A DNA stretch of 18,686 bases from an uncultured Lachnospira sp. (GCA_934358235.1 CAKRKK010000021.1:1-18686), one strand, 5' to 3'. Positions 7,260 through 16,337 are shown, counted from the first letter of the stretch. Numbers and translations: made by a program. Notes: a model not told the origin generated them from the letters alone.

Positions 7260-7484
7260 CTACTTTTTAAACAGCTTATTAAGTGCCTTGACATCGATAT
7301 TCTGCGCTACGGCTTCCTTATTTGCATCCTTTATCTGAGCATATACTTCCTTACGGTATATAGGAACTGACTTTGGCGCAGTAATACCGAGCTTTACCTG
7401 ATCGCCTTTTATCTCTATAATTGTTATCTCTATATCTTCATTGATAACAATTGCTTCATCCTTTTTCCTTGATAACGCCAGCAT
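7260..7484 (-). CDS. csrA: CsrA translational regulator
   Basis: A 74-residue RNA-binding dimer that blocks translation of flagellin mRNA until FliW sequesters it. It starts [15 protein letters not shown], and the two key RNA-contact arginines are present: R6, and R44 in PIYRKEVY. The tail after about residue 50 ([19 protein letters not shown]) is the extra helix that binds FliW in Bacillus-type CsrA, and the total length equals that of the B. subtilis protein. The start at 7484 lies one base after the fliW stop, and its GGGTGA ribosome binding site lies inside fliW, so translation is probably coupled. It is the last gene before a strong terminator. Confidence 0.97.
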   Translation of the reverse strand: MLALSRKKDEAIVINEDIEITIIEIKGDQVKLGITAPKSVPIYRKEVYAQIKDANKEAVAQNIDVKALNKLFKK

Positions 7485-7485
7485 T

Positions 7486-7944
7486 CTACTCACCCTGCCT
7501 TTCCTTAAGTATATCATATATAGGATATCTGACAGCATAATCCTCATTGTCTGCTATAAGCTGCACACCCTTCATTGTATCAACATTAATTATTATTGGG
7601 GCTTTAAGATTAATTGTCATCTGGGCAAGATTCTCTGGTACTGTAAGCGTACAGAATACAGCAAGATTCGCATTCTGTATGTTATCCCCGAGTGTATTAA
7701 GGATTTCATCCTCAACTACCGGATCATAGCCCTCTTTTACATATTCCGGTTTCATAACAGGAAGTGCAAGTGCTGCCTCGTCAAGCGACTGAAGCCACAT
7801 AATTGCCACATCATCACCCTTCTCCACATCATACATAAGAGTGAATCTCTTATAATCCTCAAACCCTATTATGCCAAGATCAAAAGTGATTATCTTATTA
7901 TCATCAATGTCCACAGTTCCAAACCATTTACTATCAACCCGCAT
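7486..7944 (-). CDS. fliW: FliW, CsrA antagonist / flagellar assembly factor
   Basis: A 152-residue protein matching FliW throughout: [18 protein letters not shown], then [16 protein letters not shown], then [16 protein letters not shown] near the C-terminus. FliW binds either flagellin or CsrA. When flagellin is exported, freed FliW traps CsrA and flagellin translation resumes. The start at 7944 has AAGGAGG 5 bases upstream; a start 27 bases further upstream would fall inside the tandem repeat and lacks spacing. The leader is a 57-bp repeat that carries three copies of the same ribosome-binding sequence. csrA follows after one base. Confidence 0.96.
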   Translation of the reverse strand: MRVDSKWFGTVDIDDNKIITFDLGIIGFEDYKRFTLMYDVEKGDDVAIMWLQSLDEAALALPVMKPEYVKEGYDPVVEDEILNTLGDNIQNANLAVFCTLTVPENLAQMTINLKAPIIINVDTMKGVQLIADNEDYAVRYPIYDILKERQGE

Positions 7945-7949
7945 ATATA

Positions 7950-8077
7950 CCTCCTTGTTTTTGCAAGGCAAAAATCCGAGCTCCTATGCGAGGAGAGGTA
8001 TATTTGCCTCCTTGTTTTTGCAAGGCAAAAATCCGAGCTCCTACGCGAGGAGAGGGATATTGGCCTCCTTGTTTTTA
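7950..8077. repeat. 57-bp tandem repeat (2.2 copies) between flgL and fliW
   Basis: Copies run 7950-8006 and 8007-8063, with a partial copy at 8064-8077 that reaches into the flgL stop codon. The full copies differ at only a few bases. On the fliW mRNA, every copy carries ACAAGGAGG, and the full copies also carry two hairpins: CTCCT-cgc(g/a)t-AGGAG and TTTTTGC-ctt-GCAAAAA. ACAAGGA matches the central consensus of CsrA sites (ACARGGA). Only the last copy is spaced as the true fliW ribosome binding site. No protein-coding use is evident. Confidence 0.92.
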
Positions 8078-9640
8078 GCCTATAAAGTCAAGTAATGTCT
8101 GCTGTACAACCTTGCTTGCTGCTGAAAGAGCTGCATTATATACAAGCTGTGCTGATGTATAGTTAATTACCACCTCTTCAAGGTCTATATCTTCATTCTG
8201 TGACTTCAGACTTGTGAAGTTAGTCTTCTGCTCAGTCAGTCTTGTTTTAGTCAGATCAAGTCTCTGGATTCTGTTACCAACATCTGCCTTTGCATTAGAT
8301 ATCTGTTCCTGATACCCCTTCATCTGACCTATACCCTTCTCGAAAGCCTTAGTCATCTGATCCTTTGCAAGATCCTTCTGCTTCTCAAGTCCCTCTAACA
8401 TATCATCAAGAGCCTTCTGGTCATCCTTCCCAGCATATCGCTCTTCATTCTTCATGCTCTCAACCTTCTTAATCTGGTTCTCAACATCTATTGTGTTCTG
8501 GACTGCCGCCATCAGATCATCTACATTTCTGCCAAGATATATATTAAAGCTTTCATCAGCCTGAGTATTAACCTTTAACTTCTGTGTAAAGTTAACATTA
8601 TACTCTATATCCTCACTCTTCTTCTCGTAAGTTACACCTGTTACATTATCCACACAGTCAAAGTACATCGTAGGATTAACATCACCCTTTTTAAAGTTAG
8701 ATTTCTCATACTGTACTGCAAATGAATTGTTTGTGTATGTATTATTGTATACATTTTCTCCAAGAAGAACTTCTCCAAGCTGTGTATTAATAGTAATTTC
8801 ATCATCACCTGGTATATAATTGGAATCCGTTGTAAATGTTATGCTGACCGGATTGCCACTGCCATCATCTAAAGAAGCGACAGGATTTCCATCTGCATCT
8901 ACGATACCTGCTACATTAGCTGTGCCATCTGCATTCTTAGTAACAGTAGCCACATTACCACTTGCATCAGTAATCTTAAAAGTTCCGTCTGCATCTATTT
9001 CAGAATAAGCAAGCTGGATTCTGTGAACTGTCGCAACATTAGGTGTAACTATATTACCATTGGCATCCTTCTTGACATTAAGATTGATAATGTCCTCATT
9101 GCTATACGCATTAGTATATACCTTCTTCTCTGTGATTCCCTCTCTGTTAAACTTCTGTGTAATAGTATAATCCACATCCGCTGCTGCCGCATCTGATTGA
9201 TAGGTAAGTGGTTTATCTGTTGAATAGCCCGTAAATACATATCTTCCAGCATAATCTACATCACCCTGTACATAATAAGAATCTCTGAGCTTATCAAGCG
9301 TTTCTATAATAGTATTACGCTCTGAAGATGAATACGAATCTGTTGCACCCTGATTGCAATAGCCATATAACTGATACACAATATCATATCCCTGATCAAG
9401 CGCATCCTGTGTTACAGAAAGCCATGATGATGCATCTGGAATATTCTTATCAACATACTGTGTCACCTGATCCAGACTGCTTCTTAATCTTAACGCTCTT
9501 ATTGCAATAATAGGATCATCTGAAGGCTTATTTATCTTCTTCTGCGTAGATAACTGTGTATCCATCGTATTAATCTGACTCTTATTAGTCTGAATATTGG
9601 CTATTGAACTATTTATCATCATCTGATTCGTAACTCTCAT
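8075..9640 (-). CDS. flgL: FlgL hook-filament junction protein (HAP3)
   Basis: A 521-residue HAP3. It joins the FlgK ring to the first flagellins. The N-terminus MRVTNQMMINSSIANIQTNK and KINKPSDDPIIAIRALRLRS (about 35-54) is the flagellin-like D0/D1 of FlgL; the C-terminus (NYTSAQLVYNAALSAASKVV) is its partner helix. The middle (about 180-300) is longer than in simple FlgLs and contains several Asp/Asn-rich turns of the DADG / DASG / NADG type. The start at 9640 has AGAGGTGG upstream; a GTG at 9649 would overlap that site. It lies between flgK and fliW in the usual order. Confidence 0.95.
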   Translation of the reverse strand: MRVTNQMMINSSIANIQTNKSQINTMDTQLSTQKKINKPSDDPIIAIRALRLRSSLDQVTQYVDKNIPDASSWLSVTQDALDQGYDIVYQLYGYCNQGATDSYSSSERNTIIETLDKLRDSYYVQGDVDYAGRYVFTGYSTDKPLTYQSDAAAADVDYTITQKFNREGITEKKVYTNAYSNEDIINLNVKKDANGNIVTPNVATVHRIQLAYSEIDADGTFKITDASGNVATVTKNADGTANVAGIVDADGNPVASLDDGSGNPVSITFTTDSNYIPGDDEITINTQLGEVLLGENVYNNTYTNNSFAVQYEKSNFKKGDVNPTMYFDCVDNVTGVTYEKKSEDIEYNVNFTQKLKVNTQADESFNIYLGRNVDDLMAAVQNTIDVENQIKKVESMKNEERYAGKDDQKALDDMLEGLEKQKDLAKDQMTKAFEKGIGQMKGYQEQISNAKADVGNRIQRLDLTKTRLTEQKTNFTSLKSQNEDIDLEEVVINYTSAQLVYNAALSAASKVVQQTLLDFIG

Positions 9641-9717
9641 ATATTCCACCTCTCATCTTTGTATTTCATTTCTTTTTAACTAACTTCTTTATAACTCCAT
9701 TCCTTCGCACAGCTCAC

Positions 9718-9737
9718 ATTTGCACCTGCGTGCAAAT
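9718..9737. repeat. Perfect hairpin in the flgK-flgL gap
   Basis: ATTTGCAC-ctgc-GTGCAAAT, an 8-bp stem with a 4-base loop and no U-run. It is probably an mRNA structure between cistrons rather than a terminator. The rest of the 132-base gap is AT-rich and empty. Confidence 0.5.
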
Positions 9738-9772
9738 ACTGCTTATCAGATATGTATGCTATATTTCACATT

Positions 9773-11347
9773 TTATAAGCCTGTCTGATTAATCAGCTTG
9801 TCATATATTTCATTCATTACAGACATCATCTTGGAATTAAGATTATAAGCCTGCTGGAACTTCATAATATCCATAGCCTCTTCATCAACATCAACGCCCA
9901 TAACTGACAATCTCTGATTCTGTATGGTAGTTTTCATATTATTATAATTAGATAAAAATGTTTTTGCCTTGCTTGCATCTATTGACATATCACTGACCAT
10001 TGTTTCAAGGAAATATGCACCTGTACCACCATCAAATATTCTTTTGCTCTGAAGTGCATTAAGCTGCTCCATAATGCTGGCATTTCCCTCTCCATCACTC
10101 ACACTTGTTTTTGTTGCAAGTCTGTTAGCATCCTTTAAAAGCTCACTATTGACACTAACTGTTGAAGCCGTAAGCTTACCAGAGCTGTCACCTACCACAA
10201 AAAGCGGAATGCCTTTATTGACCTCAGCTTCTGTTGTTGCATCTGACACATATCCATTCTTCAATATATCATTAACTGCCTGCGAAAATGTCTGTATAAA
10301 CTGATTAAGCTGTGACTGGTAATAAGGAATTCCCTTATAATTAACATTACTATCTGCCTTTGGATTAGTTTCAGTAATAATGTTTCCATCATTGTCAAGC
10401 TTATAAGAGCCATCTGCATTAGTAGCAAGAGATTCTATCTCTCCATTACAGCCATCTCTTATATCAACAAGTGCCTTGAGCTGTCCGCCTAGTGAAGTAC
10501 TGTATATATCAAATGCATTGCCATCATTCCATTGTACATCATACAGACCTGCTGCATCACTTTCATTTCTAGGTGTTTCCCTTGCCACCACCTTAAGCTC
10601 TTTATAATCATAATTATGAACAAGTGACTGTCCATTAATCGTTATCTGGAAGGATGTAAGTCCATTCGCTATCGGCTCCTCGCTGGTTGTTATATTAACA
10701 TATTTTGCAAGATCATCTACAAGTGCGTTTCTTTGATCTCTTAAATCATTAGCATCTCCATAGCACGCCTCTAACTGATTTATCTGCTTGTTAAGTGCTG
10801 TTATGTTCTGTGCAAGCGTATTAATATGATCTATTGTATCTTTTATTTCGTTATTAGCATCTGACTGGACATTTCTTAAGTTAGTTGCCAATGTATTGAA
10901 ATAATCCGTCATGCTCTTTGCATTATTGATAAGCTGGTTCTTAGCTGACTCGTCTGCTGGAGTTATCGTAAGCTGGTTAACTGCTGAGTAGAAGTTGCTG
11001 TATTCCTTTGAGAAGCCATCAAGTATGAACTCATTCAGATAATCCTCTATCTGTGTCATATAGTTATTCTTTGACTCGTACTGTCCGTAGTTTGACATAT
11101 TATTTCTGTACTTCTGGTCATAATAGCTATCTCTTGTCTGCTTAATCTCAACAACATCAACACCTGAGCCTATTGTTCCGTAGGTTGAAAATGTTCTTAA
11201 GGAATCTGCAGCACGAAGTACTGTACTTTGCTTTGTATAGCCATCTGTATTGATATTTGACAGGTTATGTGCAGAGGTTGTTATAGATGTCTGTGCAGCC
11301 TGCAATCCTTTATATGATATTGATAAACCAAAAAATGTAGATGCCAT
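9773..11347 (-). CDS. flgK: FlgK hook-associated protein 1, shorter paralogue
   Basis: A 524-residue HAP1-type protein. The N-terminus reads MASTFFGLSISYKGLQAAQT followed by AHNLSNINTDGYTKQ, the flagellar rod/hook-family signature. The C-terminus has EEAMDIMKFQQAYNLNSKM, the matching FlgK end. FlgK forms the first junction ring on the hook. It is the second of two adjacent FlgK-like genes; this one is shorter and their central regions differ greatly. The ribosome binding site is GGAGAG at about 7 bases. The 101-base gap to the upstream flgK holds only a small TGCCA/TGGCA hairpin. Which paralogue is the ordinary HAP1 cannot be told from sequence alone. Confidence 0.93.
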   Translation of the reverse strand: MASTFFGLSISYKGLQAAQTSITTSAHNLSNINTDGYTKQSTVLRAADSLRTFSTYGTIGSGVDVVEIKQTRDSYYDQKYRNNMSNYGQYESKNNYMTQIEDYLNEFILDGFSKEYSNFYSAVNQLTITPADESAKNQLINNAKSMTDYFNTLATNLRNVQSDANNEIKDTIDHINTLAQNITALNKQINQLEACYGDANDLRDQRNALVDDLAKYVNITTSEEPIANGLTSFQITINGQSLVHNYDYKELKVVARETPRNESDAAGLYDVQWNDGNAFDIYSTSLGGQLKALVDIRDGCNGEIESLATNADGSYKLDNDGNIITETNPKADSNVNYKGIPYYQSQLNQFIQTFSQAVNDILKNGYVSDATTEAEVNKGIPLFVVGDSSGKLTASTVSVNSELLKDANRLATKTSVSDGEGNASIMEQLNALQSKRIFDGGTGAYFLETMVSDMSIDASKAKTFLSNYNNMKTTIQNQRLSVMGVDVDEEAMDIMKFQQAYNLNSKMMSVMNEIYDKLINQTGL

Positions 11348-11448
11348 ATTCTTCTCTCCATTCTATTGTATTGCCATTTCTGGCAGAAGCCTTTGCAGAC
11401 CTGCCATAAGCCCTTCTTCATTACTTGTAAAGCTCTATATCAGCTTTA

Positions 11449-13389
11449 TCACGCATGTCCTAATGATGTAACAAGATGTTCTATCATCTCACTTACAACA
11501 TTCACATATCTTGAAGCTGCATTATATGCATGCTGGTATTTAATCATTTTCTGAAGCTCCTCATCTGAGGATACTCCCGATGTCTGTAATCTCTGATTGT
11601 CATAGCCATTAACCATTGTTGTCTGGTTATTGACGAATTTAGTAAGAACGCTGCCCATAGTAGCGAACTCGCCTATGTAATCATTGTAAAACGTATTAAA
11701 ATCTGCTTTTGCGTAGCTTTCTGGATTAAGTGATGCAAACTTGTTACTAAATGTATCTATAAGCTCATTAGCCTTTGCAAAGTCTTCCTTTCCATGTACT
11801 GTTGATAAAGGAATCTTGCCTACATTCTGTGAAGCCTCTGGGTTAACCATAAGATTACCAAGAGTATAATCCATCTCATAACCAGTAGCATTCAGATTAT
11901 TTCTGACATATGTTTTAGTACCATCTGCCGCAGTCAGAGTTATATATCTTTCTGTGCCATTTCTTTTAAACAGCTCAACACCCATGGTTTCATCATCATC
12001 CATGCCAAAGCCCGCTTTATCAGTATCAAGTACGCGGTACTTCATATTATCTATATTCTCTGCTGTTGTATGCTCTTTGTCTGTATAAAGCTTTTCGCCT
12101 GATAAATAGCTGTAGGTTCCATCACCATTATCTATACCCTTAACAGCATTGCCATATCTGTCATATAACTGCTCATGCTGTGATGCATTGTATATATATT
12201 CATCTGCCTGAAGAATATTGCCATTGTCATCTGTCATTTCTGTTGTTGTTTCTATTGTCTTTTCAGGACACAGAACATCATTCATAGCTGTTACTATGCC
12301 GTTCACCAGCTTATCAAAGCCTGCTATCGCACTAAGAATAGCGGACGGTTCAATATACTTATTATAGTAATCCTGCTTTTCATTATAGGCATCCATAGCA
12401 CTGTTGTACTCTGCCATGCCATCTGGCGTTGTAAGGTCATAATCTGCTTTATCCGGCATAACTGGCACATCTGAATAGTTCACATCTATTATTCCTCTTG
12501 CAACAAGAAGTCCTTTAAGCTTTCCCTTATCGTTATCATTCATATTGGATAATGACTTTTCAAAGTTAAAAACATCCTTTTCATATCCTGTCCAGGTAGG
12601 AATAAGAAGTCCATACTGTCCCTGCTGTCTTACATCCATATTAGCAACTTCGCTTTTCGATACAAAAGGAACCCCCTCTGCTGAAATGATAACCTGACCA
12701 TCATCCGTTTCATAATACTCTATATCTATATACTTGCTAAGCTCATCAAGTGCAAGATCTCTTGTATCCCTTAAATCATTAGCACGCTCAGAGCCGGCTG
12801 ATTCTACTGAAGATATTCCCTTATTAAGACTATATATCTTCTGTCCCAGCTCATTAATCTTATAAACCATATTACTCACTTCAGTATTAAGAGTTATCTG
12901 ATAATCCTTAAGTCCGCTGTATATAGCCTGTGACCTGTCAATAAATGCTGTTGCATTCTGAATAAGTGAAGATCTCGCTATTGTACTTGTTGGATTCTTG
13001 GTAAGCTCATTCACAGCGTTATACAGATTAGTAAGATGCTGCTGATATGTAACTCCCTGCATCTCTCCAAACCAGTCCTCCACCTCATATACTGCATTTG
13101 CCTGACTTTCATAAAATCCAAGTCTTGAGCTTTCTGTCCTGAAGGATCTATCTATAAAATCATTTCTTACTCGGCTTATTGCATCAATATCAACACCTAG
13201 TCCGTACTTTCCCTGTACGATACTGCTGCTGAACACATTAGCATAGGTTGTATCTGTAAAAGTAATCTGCTGCCTTGTATACCCCTCTGTATTAACATTA
13301 GAAAGGTTATGTGCTGTTGTATTAAGTGCTGTCTGTGCTGATCTTAGTCCTGACGAACCAACCATCAGCGATGCCATTCCATTTGCCAT
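11449..13389 (-). CDS. flgK: FlgK hook-associated protein 1, longer paralogue
   Basis: A 646-residue FlgK-family protein. The N-terminus has SSGLRSAQTALNTTAHNLSN and VNTEGYTRQQ; the C-terminus has ELQKMIKYQHAYNAASRYV. Between them is a long variable region (about 270-480), Asp/Tyr/Lys-rich, with no recognised domain. It is the first of two tandem flgK genes and directly follows flgN, whose product is the FlgK/FlgL chaperone. The start has GGAGGAAAT immediately before the ATG. The leader contains a long inverted repeat ending 12 bases before the ribosome binding site, which could gate its expression. Confidence 0.93.
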   Translation of the reverse strand: MANGMASLMVGSSGLRSAQTALNTTAHNLSNVNTEGYTRQQITFTDTTYANVFSSSIVQGKYGLGVDIDAISRVRNDFIDRSFRTESSRLGFYESQANAVYEVEDWFGEMQGVTYQQHLTNLYNAVNELTKNPTSTIARSSLIQNATAFIDRSQAIYSGLKDYQITLNTEVSNMVYKINELGQKIYSLNKGISSVESAGSERANDLRDTRDLALDELSKYIDIEYYETDDGQVIISAEGVPFVSKSEVANMDVRQQGQYGLLIPTWTGYEKDVFNFEKSLSNMNDNDKGKLKGLLVARGIIDVNYSDVPVMPDKADYDLTTPDGMAEYNSAMDAYNEKQDYYNKYIEPSAILSAIAGFDKLVNGIVTAMNDVLCPEKTIETTTEMTDDNGNILQADEYIYNASQHEQLYDRYGNAVKGIDNGDGTYSYLSGEKLYTDKEHTTAENIDNMKYRVLDTDKAGFGMDDDETMGVELFKRNGTERYITLTAADGTKTYVRNNLNATGYEMDYTLGNLMVNPEASQNVGKIPLSTVHGKEDFAKANELIDTFSNKFASLNPESYAKADFNTFYNDYIGEFATMGSVLTKFVNNQTTMVNGYDNQRLQTSGVSSDEELQKMIKYQHAYNAASRYVNVVSEMIEHLVTSLGHA

Positions 13390-13405
13390 ATTTCCTCCAC
13401 TTAAA

Positions 13406-13482
13406 AATCACATTTCCAAAGAATGCTTCAATCATAATAAAATAAAACTGAAATCCCAATTCATTCCTTTGAAAATGTGATT
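13406..13482. repeat. Long inverted repeat in the first flgK leader
   Basis: The arms 13406-13425 (aatcacatttccaaagaatg) and 13462-13482 (cattcctttgaaaatgtgat plus t) pair over about 20 bp with one mismatch and one extra base, enclosing 36 bases. On the minus strand the second arm is followed by a short U-run (GATTTTTAAG), then the GGAGGA of flgK. It could be an attenuator, a processing site or a small inserted element. Confidence 0.75.
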
Positions 13483-13586
13483 CTTGTATATCTATATTGT
13501 TATCATCAGTTCCACGCACTGACTAGTAATACTAACCATCAGTTGTCCTTGGTGCCTGACTCTTTATTCCAATCTTTACAGCCAAT

Positions 13587-13606
13587 AATCCGTTTCAATC
13601 CGTTTC
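13587..13606. repeat. 10-bp direct repeat downstream of flgN
   Basis: Two adjacent perfect copies of aatccgtttc in the flgN-flgK gap. They may be chance or a protein-binding site; nothing else marks them. The 246-base gap contains this repeat, the long inverted repeat, and no gene. Confidence 0.45.
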
Positions 13607-13635
13607 CGCTGATTAAGGTCTGTTATCCTGTCATG

Positions 13636-14148
13636 CTACTGCTTTGCATCAAAGCCGGTAGCTCCTGTAATCTCCTGTTCCTCATATGCTGTTCTTCCAT
13701 AGTTGCCTGTCTGTGGCTTAAGAACTGAATTCTTAGCCAGATCCAGTTCAAACTGTATCATATCCATAGACTCCTTAAGAAGCAGCTTATTGTTCTCATT
13801 AACTGCTGTTAACTGTGAAAGCGTTCTCTTAAGCTTAAGATGTATGTCCTGCAGGGCATCGTGCTCCTTTGCCTTCTTTTCAAGTATCTGTACAATATGC
13901 TCGACCTTTATCTCCTCATATGGAAGCCTTAACACATTGCATATATCCCGTACATCCTCTTGTCTTTTCTTTTCATATATATCTATCTGTTCTATAAGCT
14001 TCTGTTCCCTTAGGAATATATCCTGAAGCTTCTCAACATTCCCGCTGACTATCGCAGAAGTCTTTTCATTCGACAAGTCAAGAAGCTTCTCATATCCATT
14101 ATTCTCGTTCTTAAGATCTTCAATCAAACAATCTATAAGACTTGCCAT
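13636..14148 (-). CDS. flgN: FlgN, export chaperone of FlgK and FlgL
   Basis: A 170-residue helical protein starting MASLIDCLIEDLKNENNGYE, with long amphipathic Glu/Lys/Leu helices over most of its length and a short Gly/Gln-rich tail. FlgN holds FlgK and FlgL in the cytoplasm until export. It lies between flgM and flgK, the standard Gram-positive order, and has an AAGGAGG ribosome binding site. The assignment combines family pattern and context; FlgN proteins are weakly conserved. Confidence 0.88.
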   Translation of the reverse strand: MASLIDCLIEDLKNENNGYEKLLDLSNEKTSAIVSGNVEKLQDIFLREQKLIEQIDIYEKKRQEDVRDICNVLRLPYEEIKVEHIVQILEKKAKEHDALQDIHLKLKRTLSQLTAVNENNKLLLKESMDMIQFELDLAKNSVLKPQTGNYGRTAYEEQEITGATGFDAKQ

Positions 14149-14179
14149 ATAACCTCCTTCTGCATCCCGCTGTTATATT

Positions 14180-14461
14180 CTAAAATGTAAGAGTTGAAAT
14201 ACTGCCAAGTATCTTATCAGCAACCGCCTCTGAACTTATATTATATGTTCCAGCCGCAATGCGTGCCTTAATATCATTAACCTTATCCATTCTTACATCT
14301 GAAGCCTCACTAACTGCTGCCTTAGCTGTATTATATAGCTTAGCTGTATCTGAAAGCTCATACTTATCCTTCTCTGTCTTTCTTACCGCTATGCTCTTTT
14401 CCTTTGCATAAGCGCTTGTCTTATATATCTGGCTGACAGCGTTATAAGCATCTATACGCAT
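14180..14461 (-). CDS. flgM: FlgM anti-sigma-28 factor
   Basis: A 93-residue protein. The C-terminal half has the FlgM signature VRMDKVNDIKARIAAGTYN followed by ADKIL, the part that binds sigma-28. The N-terminal half is Lys/Ala-rich and probably disordered, as expected for the secreted form. FlgM holds sigma-28 inactive until the hook is finished, then leaves through it. The start at 14461 has AGAGAGG 8 bases upstream; the longer frame begins at a GTG (14521) with no ribosome binding site. It is the first gene of the operon and is preceded by a sigma-28-like promoter, giving feedback on its own sigma factor. Confidence 0.93.
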   Translation of the reverse strand: MRIDAYNAVSQIYKTSAYAKEKSIAVRKTEKDKYELSDTAKLYNTAKAAVSEASDVRMDKVNDIKARIAAGTYNISSEAVADKILGSISTLTF

Positions 14462-14553
14462 ACTAACCGCCTCTCTTTCTAATCCTGGCAAAGCCATACA
14501 GACATTCATTCTGTCTGTCACTTTATTTATTGCTTTTATTCTCTATGGATAAT

Positions 14554-14581
14554 GTATCGGCTGCTTGAAGATATTACTTAA
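14554..14581 (-). promoter_or_regulatory. Probable sigma-28 promoter of the flgM operon
   Basis: The minus strand shows TTAAG, a 16-base spacer, then CCGATAC (14560-14554). It keeps the spacing of the flagellin promoter, with one mismatch in the -10 and two in the -35. It lies about 95 bases before the flgM start. The 309-base gap (14462-14770) otherwise holds the proS terminator and nothing more that I recognise. Confidence 0.5.
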
Positions 14582-14648
14582 CCCCGGTATCAAAAAAGTT
14601 CCGTCAATATTCAGCCAGATTCCGCCATAATTCTTCATCCATGTATAT

Positions 14649-14687
14649 AAAAAACAGAGAAATATGACTTTATATCATATCCCTCTG
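14649..14687 (-). terminator. Rho-independent terminator of proS
   Basis: On the minus strand, CAGAGGGATATGA-tataaag-TCATATTTCTCTG forms a 13-bp stem (two G-U pairs) with a 7-base loop, followed at once by six U residues. It lies about 85 bases after the proS stop and separates proS from the flgM operon. Confidence 0.88.
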
Positions 14688-14770
14688 CTTTATACTCTTA
14701 CGGTATTTACGCCTTATTCTCTTTTATGCAGTACTATCTTTTAGTGCTTGTATGCATTATATATCTGTGT

Positions 14771-16210
14771 TTAATATGCCTTACCCCAGTAAACCATCTT
14801 CTTTGCTGGTCTGCCACAGCATACGCACACATCACTTAACTGTTCCTGTGCGAATGGCATACATCTTGAAGTACAGGTTGTGTCTTCCTTTATCTTATCC
14901 TCGCATGCCTGGTCACCACACCACATAGCCTTTATAAAGCCTGGCTTGTTAGCTGCTGTTTCCTTAAACTGCTCATAGTCAGTTGCAACATATGTATGTG
15001 CATCTCTATGTGCTCTTGCTCTTTCAAGCATATCCTTCTGAATAGTATCAAGAATCTCTGGGAGCTTAGCTGCAAGCTCATCAATAGCTACTGTTATCTT
15101 TTCTCTTGTATCACGGCGTACAACGATAGCCTGGTTAGCTTCAATATCTCTTGGTCCCATCTCAACTCTTACAGGGATACCACGCATTTCCTGTTCTGAG
15201 AACTTCCAGCCTGGATTCTTATCAGAATCATCAACTTTGACTCTGAGGCCTGCTGCCTTTATAGCATCTCTTACTTCATAAGCCTTATCAAGCACGCCTT
15301 CCTTCTTCTGCATGATAGGTATGATGTCAACCTGAACTGGTGCAACCTTAGGTGGAAGCACAAGTCCTGAGTTATCACCATGTGTCATGATAACTGCACC
15401 GATAAGTCTTGTTGTTGTTCCCCATGAAGTCTGATGAACATACTTAAGCTTGTTATCCTTATCTGTATACTGGATGCCGAATGCCTTAGCAAAGCCATCA
15501 CCAAAGTTGTGGCTTGTTCCTGACTGAAGTGCCTTACCATCGTGCATAAGTGCCTCAATAGTATAAGTAGCCTCTGCACCCGCAAACTTTTCTTTATCTG
15601 TCTTACGTCCCTTAACAACAGGAATAGCAAGCACCTCCTCACAGAACTGTGCATAAAGGTTAAGCATCTGCTGTGTACGTGCCTCTGCATCCTCTGCTGT
15701 TGCATGTGCTGTATGTCCTTCCTGCCATAAGAACTCTCTTGAACGAAGGAAAGGTCTTGTTTCCTTTTCCCATCTTACAACTGAACACCACTGGTTATAT
15801 ACCTTTGGCAGATCTCTATATGACTGTATTTCATCCTTGTAGAAATCACAGAAAAGTGTCTCAGAGGTTGGTCTTACACACATTCTTTCCTGAAGTGGAT
15901 TAAGTCCTCCATAAGTAACCCAGGCCACCTCTGGTGCAAAGCCCTCTACATGATCCTTTTCCTTTTCAAGAAGACTTTCTGGAATAAACATAGGAAGATA
16001 TACATTCTCTACGCCTGTTTCCTTAAACCTTCTGTCCATTTCATTCTTTATATTCTCCCAGATTGCATATCCAGCCGGCTTAAATATCATACATCCCTTA
16101 ACACTTGAATATGACATAAGCTCTGCCTTCTTACATACATCTGTGTACCACTGTGCAAAGTCTACATCCATGGAAGTAATTGCTTCTACTAACTTCTTAT
16201 CCTCTGCCAT
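14771..16210 (-). CDS. proS: Prolyl-tRNA synthetase, archaeal/eukaryotic-like type
   Basis: A 479-residue class II synthetase that charges tRNA-Pro with proline using ATP. Motif 1 is around [16 protein letters not shown], motif 2 spans RPTSETLF to [14 protein letters not shown], and motif 3 is [20 protein letters not shown]. The C-terminus is the zinc-binding domain of the archaeal-type enzyme, with cysteines in [14 protein letters not shown] and CVCCG, ending in WGKAY. It lacks the bacterial editing insertion. No T-box was found upstream. The start at 16210 follows TGAGG at 8 bases. It is unrelated to motility and is bounded by its own terminator. Confidence 0.97.
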   Translation of the reverse strand: MAEDKKLVEAITSMDVDFAQWYTDVCKKAELMSYSSVKGCMIFKPAGYAIWENIKNEMDRRFKETGVENVYLPMFIPESLLEKEKDHVEGFAPEVAWVTYGGLNPLQERMCVRPTSETLFCDFYKDEIQSYRDLPKVYNQWCSVVRWEKETRPFLRSREFLWQEGHTAHATAEDAEARTQQMLNLYAQFCEEVLAIPVVKGRKTDKEKFAGAEATYTIEALMHDGKALQSGTSHNFGDGFAKAFGIQYTDKDNKLKYVHQTSWGTTTRLIGAVIMTHGDNSGLVLPPKVAPVQVDIIPIMQKKEGVLDKAYEVRDAIKAAGLRVKVDDSDKNPGWKFSEQEMRGIPVRVEMGPRDIEANQAIVVRRDTREKITVAIDELAAKLPEILDTIQKDMLERARAHRDAHTYVATDYEQFKETAANKPGFIKAMWCGDQACEDKIKEDTTCTSRCMPFAQEQLSDVCVCCGRPAKKMVYWGKAY

Positions 16211-16308
16211 AAATATACCTCATTCCTGCGCTGTCTGCGCTTCCTGTTAAAATATGCCGCAGGTCTGCTGCCTTATCACTTATTTCGTAATTATATACGC
16301 AAACCTAC

Positions 16309-16337
16309 ATAATCTGTATAAGTTTAACATCTGTCAT
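16309..16337 (-). promoter_or_regulatory. Possible sigma-A promoter of proS
   Basis: On the minus strand, ATGACA (16337-16332), a 17-base spacer and GATTAT (16314-16309) lie about 100 bases before proS. The -35 matches 5 of 6 and the -10 4 of 6. It sits just downstream of the 13-bp tandem repeat array. Confidence 0.4.

Noticed and set aside
7441..8095. Plus-strand open frames across fliW and the 57-bp repeat, with repeated protein motif
   Set aside because: They are antisense to fliW and the repeat; the repeated peptide is only the 57-bp (19-codon) DNA unit read in frame. No ribosome binding site or family resemblance.
14462..14521. Longer FlgM from the GTG at 14521
   Set aside because: No RBS there, and the extension is unlike FlgM; the ATG at 14461 has AGAGAGG and gives family-typical length.
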